Assembly (NCBI GenBank): GCA_902702965.1 | Contig: CACRXP010000002.1 | Coordinates: 4,771,531-4,835,530 of the forward strand | From: Spirometra erinaceieuropaei | Taxonomy: Eukaryota > Platyhelminthes > Cestoda > Diphyllobothriidea > Diphyllobothriidae | Length of the DNA: 64,000 nucleotides | Direction: 5' to 3' | Shown here: piece by piece, positions 11,770 through 25,535 of the stretch | How positions within the stretch are numbered: position 1 is the stretch's first letter | How the letters are laid out: every line of letters starts with the position of its first letter | The notes under the pieces: generated by a model | What the model was told of the DNA's origin: nothing | Databases searched by the model: none | The model's input: only the letters and a program-made list of their open reading frames with translations | Translations under genes and position numbers: made by a program

Positions 11770-12875
11770 ATGTCCGAATTGGCGGCATGGCTTCCGTTTA
11801 CCCGCGCCTCTGCTATCGGCTGGATACCCTTAGCTTCTTCACCTCTTCCTGCTCCCAAGCCCGTATCACACCTGCATAACGCCGATGAGATACTGCACAT
11901 AAACATCAGCGGTGTACGTTATGACGTATACCGAAGTACACTTGAGAAATATCCAGACACACTGTTGGGTTCGAGTGAAAGAGAATATTTCTATAATGAA
12001 GAAACCAAAGAATATTTTTTCGATCGTGATCCAGATATTTTTCGTCATATACTTAATTACTACAGGACAGGATTGCTTCATTATCCAAAAAATGAATGCG
12101 TAACAGCCTATGATGATGAGCTCGTTTTCTTTGGAATAATCTCAGACATTATGGGGGACTGTTGCTATGAAGAATATCGTGACCACAAGCGAGACATATA
12201 CGAGCGATTGATGGATGATCATGAAGACGACGCACTGATTTTGGCTCCATGCAAAAATTTGCGCGAGAAATTGTGGCGAATTTTTCAGAATCCTCAGTCT
12301 TCGACTTCGTCGCTTGTTGTGTACTATGTGTGCGGATTTTTTATTGCTGTTTCCGTTCTGGCGAATATTATTGAAACTATTCCTTGTGGCGTCGACCAGA
12401 AGACTGGAAGGAACCCCTCCTGCGGTGAAAAATACGAAAAAGCATTCTTCTGTCTCGACACAGCTTGTGTTCTCATTTTCACAGTAGAATACTTGGCTAG
12501 GCTTTATGCCGCACCTGATCGGCTCAAGTTCCTTCGGTCCGTAATGGCTCTCATAGACGTTATAGCCATTTTACCTTATTACATCGGCCTAGGACTACCT
12601 GAAAATAAAAATTTGTCGGGTGCATTTGTGACACTTCGGGTTTTCCGGGTATTCCGAATTTTTAAATTTTCACGACATAGTCAAGGGCTGAGAATTCTTG
12701 GTTATACACTAAAATCCTGTGCATCGGAACTGGGATTTCTACTCTTCAGCTTGGCAATGGCTATCATCATATTTGCCACAGTTATGTATTATACCGAAAA
12801 AAGTGACGCGGAAACGCGATTTGTCAGCATTCCTGCCGCATTTTGGTACACCATTGTAACAATGACAACCTTGGG
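11770..12875 (+). CDS. Shal/Kv4-type voltage-gated K+ channel, exon 1
   Basis: Encodes the first 368 residues and two bases of codon 369 of a Shal (Kv4, KCND-like) channel that should carry rapidly inactivating A-type K+ current in nerve or muscle plasma membrane. The start is chosen because [14 protein letters not shown] (residues 5-18) matches the Kv4 N-terminal inactivation/KChIP-binding segment. The T1 domain spans about 40-140 and has the non-Shaker zinc ligands H104, C110, C131 and C132. S1 is about 183-201, S2 224-245 and S3 257-275. The S4 has R290, R293, R296, K299 and R302. S5 is about 321-341, followed by the pore helix and TMTTLG. The coding part runs into GTAAG at 12876; the apparent stop two bases later is intronic. 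A single large exon up to the filter is typical of this subfamily. No frameshift or missing key residue was seen. Confidence 0.97.
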
Positions 12876-12889
12876 GTAAGTTGATTCGA

Positions 12890-15800
12890 AATATTATCTG
12901 ATGCCTCATTTGAATGTTTTACGTGATCTTTCAACAATCACTTTATTGCTCTTGTTTCCCCTTCGCTCATTAAGTCCGAAACCACATACGGTTTGTATGA
13001 AATGTAATTAGTAAGCACGATAAATACGGCGTTTCTTAGCTAAGTAGTGCGCGGAAAATAAAGAACATTGGAGGTGTGGAGCTGCAGATCCGCCGATTCC
13101 CTTATTGCTTATCAAACCCCTTATCTATGAACAAGGTTGCTATGCAGCAAATTATATTCGCTAATATGGTTTATAGCTTGTTGTGAGTAAGAAATATTTT
13201 AGCATTGTGATATATCGCAGTCTAGGTTAAACCACTGAGTATTATAATGAAAAAAATTATATCTGTTTGCAAACAAAGTTTGAAGAGCACTGGGGTTGTT
13301 TTCATCGCCTAGAAATGTAGGTGTATGGTAAAAGCCTTCTTGTAATTGTTAAAATGAAAAGTGAGTATATTTATTGTCAGAACGACAGTTGTGGATATTA
13401 CGAAAAGACCAAGTGCCTTAGTCGCATTCGGGGCTGATATATTATCATAACTTTACATTGACGAAAATTGTTTACTAACTTCATTATTTTGCGGTTAATG
13501 TCCATACGCTCTTGCCAAAAAATAAAGCATGTAAACAAGCCTTTAAAATTTACCAAATAAATCACCTTGGTATCGTTTAGACAAGTATCTCAGTATGTCC
13601 TTGCGTAATTATTTTTTAAAAAGGAGAAGACAAACGCCCTTAAACTAGGTCGTCAATGTGGCAAATGTATTTGCTAGTAAAATGGAATTAGAACTTACCA
13701 TCACTGTGAAATTTGTAGCTGTCTTTTGTTGAACATGCATGCAAATACCACAGAAGTAACATGTCAGCAACAAAAGACAAGAAAGTCCTACTATCTGTGA
13801 AATTATTTCGGTTAAAGATAATGACATTTAGCCATTTTGCCTTTTGTTTTTACGAGAATGTATGCACAAATCAGTTCGGTGTTTGGATAAAACGGCAATT
13901 TTGTCGTCATTGCTAAAAACAAGGACAAAACCGTCAGTAAGGCTTTATTCCTTCTTGAGGTCTACTGTACTTTAGCTGACGAACCTGACTTTGATGCAGC
14001 AAAAATGTACAGGCATAAGGACACGCAAAGTAGTCTTGCAGCCGAGTTGTGGTTTGTGCAAATACACAGACTACTATGGACACAGCAGTACTTTTAAAAG
14101 ATCACTCACCAAACTGTGGTTTTAATTACTTTCAACATTCTTAGTAGGTCATGTTTTGTTAATACTACCAGATGTTCCTCTACAATGACGTAATCAGACA
14201 CACAGAAATTTTCAAATATACAAAAATACTGGTATGTGTTCTCGGAACCGGCGTTATCGTTGTGGCTTTGTGTTCTTTAAGGAAGAACAACATGAGATTG
14301 CCGTGATACAAGCAATGTAAACCAACAAGAACTTGATTACCAAAGGAACTGTGAGGAATTGCAACAGCGCGAGCGCAGATATCTGGAACACCTAGCGCTT
14401 ACTAATTCAACTAGGTTAACTCAACTATCCGAGATAGTGATAAAGAAGCACACGAACAAAAATTTTGACATTTGTGATTAACGCTTAATGCCTGGTGATG
14501 TACACATGTATGCTATGTTTTTGTCTCCTTCTTATGAACTGACTTGTTTTTATCCTTGTTTGTGCTTTTAAAATTAGAACGTAACTAAGTTTAGAAAGAT
14601 GCCACTGAATTTTCAGACGTCAGATTGGAAGACGTAGCTAAGTTTTGAACACTGTCTTATCTGTGCAGAGATAAACCTGTTCGGATTCTCTAGCTGCAAG
14701 AGCCAACAGCCGCTCAGCCGAAAGTCTGCGTGAAAAGCACATTAAATTAAGCAGTCTTTCGGAATTCGCTTATTCATGTAGTTCTCTTAATTGCTCATTT
14801 TATTGTTCTTTTAGTAGTTCTTTTTCTGGCTACCAACAGAGATGTTACTTTTCGATGAAACTGAACACGGAATACATGAACACATAGCCTAGATTCTTTG
14901 CACACTTTAATAATCTGTCGATTTTAAATGTTGTTTTCGGCGCATTTAAAACAATGGACTAAGTAGTGGTTTTGGCACTTGGCAGAATTTTGTTGAGCAC
15001 TACCCTTTTCAATCATGAGAAACCATTACACCATTTCCTTCAACCCTGATTATGTATTGTGCTTTCTATTGGTCCAATTATGTAAAAGTCTACAACCTCG
15101 TCGGATTCGAATCCTTAGACAGAAAAGACAAGGCTCTCACCATCCAAGCCGTGAGGCCTCTTTCAAGAGCCTTGAGTTTTGTAAATGTTTACCGAATGGA
15201 CTAAGTCAAATCTATCAAAAATATCTGTTTAAGAAGCGCGTTTTGGAAGCAGTTGGTTGATTTTAGATTGCTGGGAAAACGTGCCGGGCAGTCAGCTTAC
15301 GTTGCAGTACTTTTAGCGGACAATTTAACACACGTGTGCAAAACTGCCAGTTCTCGGTATGGCCTCACGGCTCTGACTGTCAGTACATTAACTGCGCTCA
15401 AATTTTGCCCTTCGTGTCTCGAATTCCGATCCAGAGAGAGCGAGAGCAATACGCCCTTCTCTAAAAGTGTAATTTTGAAGTATTCAGCGAAAGACTTCTG
15501 CATTTTCTTCAGTCACTGTAGAAATCAGTACATAATACCATATTAAATGGGTTTGCGTAAATCTCTTAAACTCTTATAGGAAGAGTTTGAGTCCCCGTTC
15601 CTCTAGTTCAGCCTCTTAACACGTCAGTTTTTATGCTAGAAACCACAGTACGGAACGTTGGTATGCGAAACAACTTTGCAGCAATTAATTCTGGGAGAAT
15701 GGTTTGTATGGCGGCGTCCGGACTACATTTGCAAATTACTTGACGATTGTGAAATGTCGTTGCACTTTTATATGAACTAAAAAACATAAAATACGCCAGT

Positions 15801-18800
15801 AATAGAACAGAACACTCGAGAAGGCGTTTTTAAGCAAAACAGTAGAAGTAGTAGAATTTTGGCGAAGAGAATTTCAACACAAAAGGAGAAGGAGACACTT
15901 GAGGACAGAATAAAACCAAGGTACCAGAAAGGTGATATGTCTTTGGGGAAAATGTCAAAGGATTCAGGAATGGGAGAGGGCCAAATCCAAACAAATAGTG
16001 GACTGATTTCGAATTATTGAGTAGAAGACCATTTTGCAATGACTATGCAGAGACATGGTTTGAACCATCCTTCAGACAACGGAGCTTAGTCTGATTTTTA
16101 GAAGAATGGCCAACGACCACTTGGTCATCAGTGTGAGTTGCGAAGAAACGCAAGGATAAGATGAATCCTTGAAGAACTTCACAGCCATGAGGAAAAGTAG
16201 TTAATTTTGACTTGCCAGGTTGGACTCATTCAGTGTGGAGGGCAAAATGACCTCTAGTCCAAGAGAGAGTCCAGTCTGATTGCCGATTTTTCACAAATAT
16301 TGCGACGGAATTATTCAAATCTTACAAAACGCCTATGGAGTATGCTACTTTATCGTCTGGAAAATGCACACGTTTTATCAGGTAACATGTTAGTACTCCA
16401 GATGTCGAAGAGTGTTCATGTACCGAGTTGCAAATCGGCCTGTTTGTATTCACAAATTCTTACATATTTAGTTATCTGTCGCAAGTGGTATATCATGGGC
16501 TCAAAGACAGTAAATTGGGTGTTAAGAACATAAGTAAACAATTGTCAGGAATCAAATTTATGCTACAAGGGCAAAATTACACGCTAAATCCCCAATGATT
16601 TTATCCAAGATATATTCGGCAATTAGGAAATCTGGCTTGACGTTCCACAGGAAAAATCATTTTTTAGGCAACGGTTTTTTTAAGATTTCTTGTGCCCCTG
16701 TAAGGCAAATGGGTCACAGCGGGATCATTCGGATCAACTGACAAAAACGCCCCTATAATATTATAGAAAGCATCTTTTGACGCTGTAAATTAATTTGCTT
16801 GATTGGTTTCTCTCCGGGATCAAGGCCTTTTTAGGTTGCTGTATTGTTTAGAAAATACTCATTTTACTTCGAAATGTCCAAAGGCGGAGAGAACTTTGGC
16901 ACCGAGCTGTGCCTTGTCCTACTTAGATCCACAACACTTTGAGGTACAGTCAAATGTTGGAAATCACGTTTATTTTAGAAGGTGAACTTTACGCGCCAAC
17001 TTTTTAAATAATTCTATCTGCGATTAAAACGTGAAGCTTAACGTGACACACAAAAAGGGACTTCTAAAACGACGGTGCTTTTAATATTTCTGTACGCTTA
17101 TAAGACGCTTAGACTACAGCGCGGACATTCGGTTCAACTACTGGAAGTGTTTAGATAGTATTAATGAAAAATAATTTGTGATATAGCAGGTTAACTAAAT
17201 TGAACGTTCTTTTCACTGAATCCAGTTTTCCTCCAGATTACACGGCGCACAGTTTGATATACGGCCAAAGAGAAATAATAAATTTCCGATCGGAGGTGTC
17301 CCTGCCCACCGGATGCTTAATTAACTGAACAGTGTCGTTATTTCAAAAAAATCCTGCCTAGCATAGCCTGGAAAAAATGTGGCCTTTTAAAGCCGAACCG
17401 ATGGACGAAAGCACCAATGTCCTTGAATTTCGGAGAGACTTACACCCTCACTTGGGGGCGGCGAATCGCTAATCCGTTCTGATAGCAGGATCTAGCCAAC
17501 GCATTTAATTTAGCGATGCATCCGAGGCTTGTGCATTAGCAAGCGGCGATATGATGACCAGTAATCAACAGTCGAAAGAAGTCTACAAACAACTGCTGCC
17601 TTTGGCAATTCTGACCGTTTTACGAGCGTTGACTTCACGAGATATGATCAGTACTGACGGAACCCATTAGTGAGCGCTTAACGCGGCAGTTCGCGCACGG
17701 AACTTCAATTGACCCGTAAGCTGTGTTTTATGGCTTAAAGATCAGAAGTATGCCAGCCCAGTAAGTTCCGAATAATGACTGCAGATCGGACAGGCCTTAG
17801 TGACGCCTTAGGATGCTTAATTTTTTGTGATGTACTACAGACCTTTCTTTAGGAAGGGTATTGATAGCAAGCTCTTCCTTTGGAATTTAAATTCCATATT
17901 TTCGAGGGACGGCGCAATAACCATATGTCTTGCACAGAGTCGTCAGTAGTCCTTGGGTGGACGTTATAAATGATTTTTCTGATTTTTTGCGATATCAGCC
18001 GCGAGCGAATCCTAGTTTGGCATTTGAGTCAGTTGCTTTGAGACCACGTCCAAGCGAAACTCACATGTGGGCAACATGCCCTAACCATTCCCATTGCTAC
18101 CATGAATTTTCCATGTGAAACATAATTGAAACCAACCAATATATTCTGACCGAAACAAGTCACTAACTGCGGATATTTGCACCTCAGTTAAACATATAAA
18201 TAAATACCAGACATAAGGAAGTATATAAAAATCGGTCCGTTGCGAATGTGTAGGTGAGATTTAATATATACAATAGAAGATTATGAATAAACGTATCCCG
18301 AACCAACATTTAGGGGGCGCTACATATACGGGCACAAAATTTGTATAACAAGTCATAAAAGGTCATGTCCTGTGTGTTTAACCCCCATTTTAGTAATGCT
18401 TTTTTGAAAGTCTAATAATAGGCTATTGACTAGGTCAAATGCTAGAAATACGAAAGCCTATTCATAAATGATTGCACGTAATAACTTCAGTGCACGATTG
18501 AAGCAAGTTGGATGTCACACAGTCAAGTTAAAATATCCAACCAAGGATTCTTAAGTTGTCTCGTTGTCTAACCACCTGAATCGATAGATTTTGGTCATGA
18601 CTACAGGAAGCACTGAGACAAGACAACACTTACAATCCCACCCACATAGTTGTGGGAGCCAGTAAATGAGATGAATAAAGCGTATTGGTGTCACCTTTCC
18701 TCCCAAAGGGGTCTCGTAGTTTTCTAGAGAAATAAGTACTCACCATTCTAGAAAAAATAATTTCCACTTATATAACACTAAGAAGTATAGGTCACAATCA

Positions 18801-19639
18801 TTCCGCATACCTATTTTAATGACTGTGTAGATTTTGTAATATCCAACACTTTTTATCCACTGAACGCGTCTAGTATTTCTAACCAGCCGTATAGTTTAGC
18901 GCGATATTCAACAACCCTTTGGAGGGTAAAGAGTTATATGTGGTAAGCGTATTTCACAATTCCTGAAGATATTTTCTGAAAAGTCCAGTTGTACACCCTT
19001 CAAATGTAAATTCTTCATCTTTTCATGGCCGAAAATGCATCCTCCGCCGTTCTAATGATTCAACAGAGGGTGAATGAGGTGTCACGACGATAGATGGGCG
19101 GTTGCACCAGGGGGCTCAGTTGCGATAGCCGATCAGTTCTGTCCTAGTCCATCAATCATCCCCATCCATGTTTTGCTTCACCGACTTGGGTAGCCTGCAT
19201 GTCTTGTCACGTGGGCAGTTTGTACACCCAAACGTACGGAATGGTTCGGTCATTAGAGGGAAACCAGCCGGGCTGTGACACCAGTGGACGGTGGCTTCAT
19301 GGGGGTTTATAGTCACTGCGCACTCCCCCTTCGCCAGTCGCCTTGATTTTGTCTTGTCATTAGTCCCTAATGTTATTTGAAAGAGAGCGAGAACTCGACA
19401 CAGTGCAGGACTCCTGCAAGATAGTTCAAGCTACGAGTATGCTCCCTTAAACATCCATTTCCATCTGATATGTTGAGGAGAGGGTGACGAAACGTACATC
19501 TGAAGCGGGGTAAAATGAAGTCAAACATGCCACCAGGTGCCTTACCACTAATTAATTAAATCCTACAACCGCTGCCTGGATGTTAGTGAACGAGTTTCTA
19601 GGCGTAAAAACGCACATCGTGCCCTTTGTCATAAGATGC
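12890..19639. other. intronic sequence, no repeat or gene recognised
   Basis: Long AT-rich stretch with only short frames and no family motifs on either strand. Many words recur loosely (such as TTTTAAAAT), but I did not find a clear repeat boundary. Positions 19080-19400 are more GC-rich and may be an unidentified repeat. Confidence 0.4.
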
Positions 19640-20503
19640 CGATAAGTGCTAATCCTTCCGCGGAACCCGGCCATATTTTCAAGTTTCAGGGGGCTGAAAT
19701 CCTTACAAGAGCTGACAACGCGTGAGCCGTGAGCTGATCAAATCGTGGTTTTTCTGCCCGCGATCCATCAACAAGCGCAATGACCTCCCAGTACCATATT
19801 CATTGTTGAGACATTCCCTGAGTAGGGAATCAGGCACGTGGGAGGGCGTGGGTCCTCAACTATCTTGGCGACAGCGGGCTAGATTGCCGAGTAACTATCA
19901 CTTCAATATCTAACAGGGATGATGAAATTACAGTAATTAAGGACTCGGACGCGGACTGACATGCAGTCATCGCCTTAATTAGGTGGCCACATAAATCAGC
20001 CTTACCGTAACGAATTTCTTTGTAAATTTTCGATGGCGACTCCGCGAATCGTCATCAGGCACGTCTGAACTATGCAAAACAAGTGACATTCAAACGTGTC
20101 TGTCAAATTCACGGTCGACCGTAGTTTGCGTTTTTGAGCGTTCGTTGTATGTCACAGTGCTGCTTAGATTGACAGTCCCTCATCCACTTGCTCCTGAGCT
20201 TTTCGTACGCGGTATCCCAATCGGTATACCAATTGATGCATGATTAATCCGCATGCATGCTCGATCTTCCTTGGCAGACAGACTCAAATCATGCGAGTTC
20301 CGTCTCAGGCAAAAGTGTGGCCAGTAATCAGACCACGAGTTAAGTACTGCTCCTCGCAGTACATAGAAGGCGGTGCCGGTGCTTGCGTCCCACTGAAAAC
20401 AAGGTCTTTCACGTAAGTTAATTATAGTACGCGTATGGTCTCACGGCACATACGTACTATAAATACTGCAGTCTTTGTGCCTCCACTGCTCTTATCTGCA
20501 ACC

Positions 20504-20545
20504 GTCTCTGATGATGGGTTCGAGTGAGAATCTGAAGCGTCAGGC
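20504..20545 (+). ncRNA. hammerhead ribozyme-like motif, family 1 PLE tail (core mutated)
   Basis: CTGATGA (20508-20514) is followed by stem II GGGTTC / GAATCT with a GAGTGA loop. The second core segment is GAAG instead of GAAA, followed by CGTC. GTCT before the core and AGGC after it pair as stem I. The G at the last GAAA position, and a T in place of the last stem II C, suggest a weakened or inactive copy. Confidence 0.65.
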
Positions 20546-20573
20546 CGATAAAGTTCTTGTTCCAGTCATTGCA

Positions 20574-20613
20574 CTTTCTTCTTCTTCTTCTTCTTCTTCT
20601 TCATCATCTTCTC
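20574..20613 (+). repeat. CTT/TTC microsatellite at the PLE 3' tail
   Basis: About nine CTT units followed by CATCATCTTCTC. The other family 1 tails have two to four CTT or TTC units at the same place, so the array seems to have expanded from an element-borne seed. Confidence 0.85.
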
Positions 20614-20660
20614 CTGTACTGCTTCCTGGAATTTGCCTGTTCGCTTCTGTCGGTAAAGTC

Positions 20661-23600
20661 CAGTTTCAGATCAGCAAAAGCGTTCATTATTTAATAAGGG
20701 ATGTGTGTAAGAGAATAAAGCGGTATCTAAACTTGTTAGAAGAGGTCGCACAAGCGCTCCAGCTCTGTTCTGTAAGGCAACCTCTTGTTCGACTGCCAAC
20801 ACTAATTGCTTATCTACGTTACTTTGGGTGGACTATGCAAAGGCAGGGGAAAACAACCACATTGCTGTGGACGATGAACGGTCCGGTCAGAGTGTACAAA
20901 CAGGGTGAGAGTGTGGGTACAATATGTTGAAAACAAACTAAAATAGGTCACATGAAAGGCATGGTAAACAGTAGAGAATGCTACCCACCTAGACGAAAGA
21001 TGCTGGATAGATTTGAAGCAGAAATGCGGAAGCAGGAAGATACCATCTAGCGCAGACGCGCCACCTACGCTGATCGGGTAATCCAACTGTTTACACAACA
21101 CTGGCCTTTCCCGCGGCTGCTGCCTGCCACACAGAAAACTGGTCATCCTTGCCCGACAAGACGCCATCGCCGCCAAGATGGAAGCAGTCAGTTGGCCAAT
21201 GTGCCGTGAAGACCCTGTCATTAGAGATCTCGGTATCCTGTTTCACGCGCAACTAGAACAGCTCTGAGGGAGATTAGGTAGAGGTGATTGCTAACTGTCT
21301 TTTCTTTGTGTGCACCCAATGCGTATGTACACTCACAACTACAAAACCCCATAAATGTGTTTTAAATTGGCCTGCATCGATGAGACACACTTGCGTCATC
21401 TGACCAGAGAGGGGTAGTTGTAGCGGCCAAGAAATTGGCGGCGGTGCATGCATTTTCATTTGTGCAATGCAGCTCACTCCTGTTTGCATCGGAGACATTA
21501 TTTTATTTGAATGAAAGACCGCGCCGAGTTTCATGAGTGTCTGCTTTCCCTTAGCTGTCAGGTTAGATTTTTCTGCCTGACCTTTGTTTTGCCAAACTTC
21601 TGGAGGCTTTCACGAGCGGCCGACCTTTGCGTGTTCGCACGCTGTCCTGGTTGTGCCTTTGATTTACTTTAGGGCGTTAAAGACCATACGACCAACAGGC
21701 TGATAGACTAGACCGAAAATTTGTTGAACGAGAAGGCTGGTGGTTGCAGGTTTCTTTGGCGGTGACAGTCCCCTTGCTCATACAGCCACGTGGGGTGGTA
21801 TTATTTTGTGGTGCGTTCTTTACATATTCACAAGATCGAAGGGCACTCTTTTGGAAGATATTCCGTCTCTCATCCTATCGGGAGAAAGTATTTTGTGGAA
21901 GCTGACAAAAAGGAAGGACGATTAGGTTTTGCCTCTTCTTAGCTGCAACAGGGTTCAGGGGGTGCTGGAATCACCAGTTCCACAGATCGTGAGCGCTTTA
22001 GTTAAAATTCAAGGACGTAATTAACGCCCGCTTTTTATCACTTTCTTATCGTTCGAATGCATGCCCGTAAATAGTCTTTTAAGTTTTATATGATATGGCA
22101 CATAATTGTAGTACTTGCGAGATAGACTTCGATGTTCACATTACACAGTGACATGCTTATGTCTAGTAATTCCTATGTGCTTCTTAAATTCACTAAAATT
22201 TCAAAAATGCTAAAAACAATAAAACGAACTGTCATCGAACAGACAAGCCACTGATCGTTCTTTTGCAAAAAGACTTCAAGTATTCCTTTCTAACTTGGTT
22301 ATTACGCGTTTGTACTGTACAATGAAAGGTGCAAGATTCATTGTGCATTATTGCATAGAATGTGGAGACTACTACACCTGATACGATGTGACACCGCAAT
22401 TAAGCATCAATGCTAGAACAAAAGGTAGAAAAAGAGGACTTTATCTCGACCATGTTGCCTGATTTTCTTTCTTTAAATTTTCAAATTAACTTTAAATGTG
22501 CGGCACCCTTTTTTCGAAGATAACGCTAACGCGGTTTTACTACAAATGGCCTCGCGCTAAATTCCATTCCGTCCTGACTTCAGCCCCAAAGCTTAGCCTC
22601 ACCATAACTTTCCAAACCCTCACAACATCCCTCGTAATCCTAGATCTAGCCAGCCCTGGAATATAGCGCAAATTAGATCTTATTACGGGGCTTGTTCACG
22701 TGTCTTACTACAAAAAAATATCTAAATAATGGGAGTCGCCAGCGAACTGGGTCCCATGATAAAGGGACAATAGGCCTTCTAACTATAATCCAAGTTAAAT
22801 CTGTAACAACCCTTTTACCCACTACATGCATGTATATGTTCTTTATCTGCGATAGTGGAAAATTCTGTCCATTTTATTTCGGAACCAGCAGATATTTATT
22901 TATCGACTGCGTCAACAGAAACTTTTGCTCTGCATCTTTTGAATCGGATTTGCTTGATTATATAACGACCACAAGTAGCCTAAAGATGACTGATGCATCA
23001 TATATTATCTTAGGCAATCCCAGCCTTTACGCGAACCCCCCTGTTTCAAGGCATACCCCTGACAGTTTCTTTCGAACACGTCCTGCAATTTAAGACTTTG
23101 TTTGTCTAAAAAAACTTTGGCGAGGTTCGTTTTTGCAGTCCCACTTAATCAATACCATACAGATAACTTTCTTAAACAATTTTGTTTAACATAACAATCT
23201 TAACCACTCGCTGGATTAGGAAGTGGCAGAGAGAGAGAGAGCAAGCAGAGCTCAAAATAGACTCAGAGAAGCTCGTGTGAAGGTGTACCTGAAGTTGGCG
23301 TGTACACACTTCCCAAGACACAGCCACTCGCTGGATAAAGAAAGTGTGATCACAACAGGCGGGTCACAGAGGGAACCGCGTGCTAGTCCGCAGCACATGG
23401 CCACTATAGCGGAAGCGACGGAGTTCCAATCCGTCCGAACAGTGCCATCAACAAACCTACTTGTCCCCTCGCTGGACTGGTATAATAAAGTGGGCGCAAG
23501 TGGGGCTCGAAGCACGCGCAGGGAAGCGTGTGTGAACTGATAACTGATGTAACCCAGGTTGACATATGATCACTCCCGCCTCGGAGGCACAGACACTCGC

Positions 23601-25093
23601 CGAATGAAAATGGTAAGGAAAGTGCAAGCACGCGATTTATATAAAGTAACCACAATCGCACCTACTAAAATTGTTTTCGGAAGCTGCCACATGACATTAC
23701 TCAAGTGGGGCTGCAGGATCAAACCTTGCCGAAACTTTTAGTGAATTGTAATCGGTGCTAACCAACGCAAATGTTACTTCTGCCAGTACTTACATCTCCA
23801 GAGCATTGTTTGTATATTGGTCTAGGAGGTGGAGTCAGCCAATTTTCTCAGTTTAGCGCCTTCCAATATTAGTTCCTTCCAGATGATTTTTTCCAAAACT
23901 GTGGATCTTCGTACCAGGCAAGCCATCTATAAAACGTGGGATAAACGATAAATGACTACAAAGTGTGGAAGTTCAACAGATAGGTCTTACCAAAACCGTT
24001 TGTCAAGAGAGGAATGCCGTTGTGATATTAGGATTATTAAGCTGAGGTGATGCCTTCGCTGATTTCTTGTCGATACCAGGAAAAACGAGACTGTTTGTAT
24101 TTACAACATAAATGGATATTTTCATCGTCGTCATGTGTCGAATTACAATTCCGCTTTCCAGCGAAGTCAAGCCCATGCGTTTTTAGCTTTTCGGGACATC
24201 GATGCCCAGTCACAATTAACTAATCACACTTTTGATTATTAAAACACGTCGCTACCCCTTTTTAACTGATAGCTGTTCAACTAGCCGCATCATTGGAACT
24301 ACTACTTGCAAGGATATCCGACCTATCTTTTAATAAATAACGGTCCTACAACCCCTGTTCTCATGTCTTAAAAGCAGACTTCCTTGCTCTATTTCTCTGT
24401 CAACATTCGGAAATGTTGTTACGCAACTGATGCCGGTTATGACCGGTAAACCACCATTCAGTGTTTAAAACAAAACGTGCCCACCTTTTTCAAACAACGA
24501 TGGTTCAATCAGCCATATGATAAAAAACCCAAGTTACATTTAACTGTGTCTTGTGATAGCATTACAAAACTTTGCCACCCGACGACTGTTCCCGAATCAT
24601 AAGCACTTAATAGTTGTTTAAAACGTGTACCCCAGAAGGAAAAATTTAGAGCGGAATATTTTCCTGTTTTCCAAAATCAACAATAAATGCTGACAGACAC
24701 ATTTGTGCATCCTGTTCTTCGATTGGGGCGGCAGAGATAAAGAGCAGAACTAGGTACTCCAAATCCATTCGCCGTTACGTCCTACAATATGTGATCGTCA
24801 ACAGTGCTTGACGCTTGTAGGGACAACATGATAACAGTCCTGCTGTTAATCGTGCGGGAAAAAGAAAAGTCGAATTCTCAGCATAAGCCCTCGTGAGCAC
24901 CAATGGAGCGGAATCATATTTCGTTAGAAGAACAACCTTGTTTTTTTGAAAAAAACATCCGACCTTTCGGAACACTATCACGTAACAGTTCATGTCAACC
25001 AAAAATGTTCAGATTAAGTGCTTTAATAAACGTCTGTTAGGAGTCAATGTAATCTTTCATTCACTTTCTCAATTAACAAACAATTAGACTATA
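20661..25093. other. intronic sequence, nothing firmly identified
   Basis: Frames on both strands at 20814-21221 and 21274-21534 are GC-richer than the surroundings and may be part of an old retroelement, but no catalytic motif can be read. An AGAGAG run lies at 23229-23242. A CCACTCGCTGGAT word occurs at about 23205 and again at about 23323. No gene is supported. Confidence 0.4.
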
Positions 25094-25535
25094 TATGCTC
25101 GGAGAATTCTCTCCAAATGATACGTGACCATGTTGCTTTAGAAGGCGTCCAGTTACAATTAAAAAGCCTATTATGTTAGAAGGGATAAGACTATTTTTAA
25201 GATTAAATTTTATTTTTCATCTCCCATAGGCCGTTTTTCTACTACTAGCTCTTTTGTGAATTTTCGCATTTACATCGATCTGAAAATTTGATGTGCAGAG
25301 AAGTAAACTTTATAAGTTCGGAAGGTTTTTTCCAAAGGATACTTCCCCAAGTTGCTGTAAAAGGTGTTGAATGACAGTGAAAAAAGCCTACTACGTTAGA
25401 AGAGATGGGATTTTTTGTAAATTAACTCTTATTTTTCCTGCCCTTTACGTCGGTTTTCTACTACTAACCCTCTGTGGATTTTTGCAATAGTATGGATTTG
25501 ACATTAAAATATGCAGAGAAGTAAATCGCTTAGTA
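25094..25535. repeat. tandem duplication, two units of about 219 bp
   Basis: The segment beginning TATGCTCGG at 25094 recurs in diverged form from 25313. Shared landmarks in order are CCAAATGATAC / CCAAAGGATAC, AAAGCCTATTATGTTAGAAG / AAAGCCTACTACGTTAGAAG, TTTTTCTACTACTA / GGTTTTCTACTACTA, and ATGTGCAGAGAAGTAAA / ATGCAGAGAAGTAAA. The unit length is about 219 bp. The bases after 25520 may begin a third, truncated unit. It has no coding capacity. Confidence 0.75.

Larger units (their letters stand above)
19640..20660 (+). pseudogene. Penelope-like element family 1, degraded 3' portion
   Basis: The frame at 19722-19913 reads SRELIKSWFFCPRSINKRNDLPVPYSLLRHSL. This matches the C-terminal half of the GIY-YIG domain of the better-preserved copy at 37.8 kb (SRELLESWFLGPQSINKHNDLP). 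The preceding bases (19660-19720) correspond to GHIFKFQxAEILxR. Homology continues weakly to about 19990. The region 19990-20380 is not clearly homologous and may be an insertion or heavy decay. The conserved tail returns at about 20450 with an ACTATAAATACTGCAG motif, the SDDGFE-stop codons, a ribozyme core and a CTT-rich end with CTGCTTCCTGGAA. The catalytic first half of the endonuclease is missing. Confidence 0.8.

Noticed and set aside
20814..21221. 135-residue minus-strand frame as a gene
   Set aside because: It overlaps opposing frames and partly the PLE neighbourhood. No motif is recognisable.
22692..23093. 133-residue open frame as a gene
   Set aside because: No motif or family resemblance, low-complexity composition and no splice or promoter support. 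Open frames of this length occur by chance in 64 kb.
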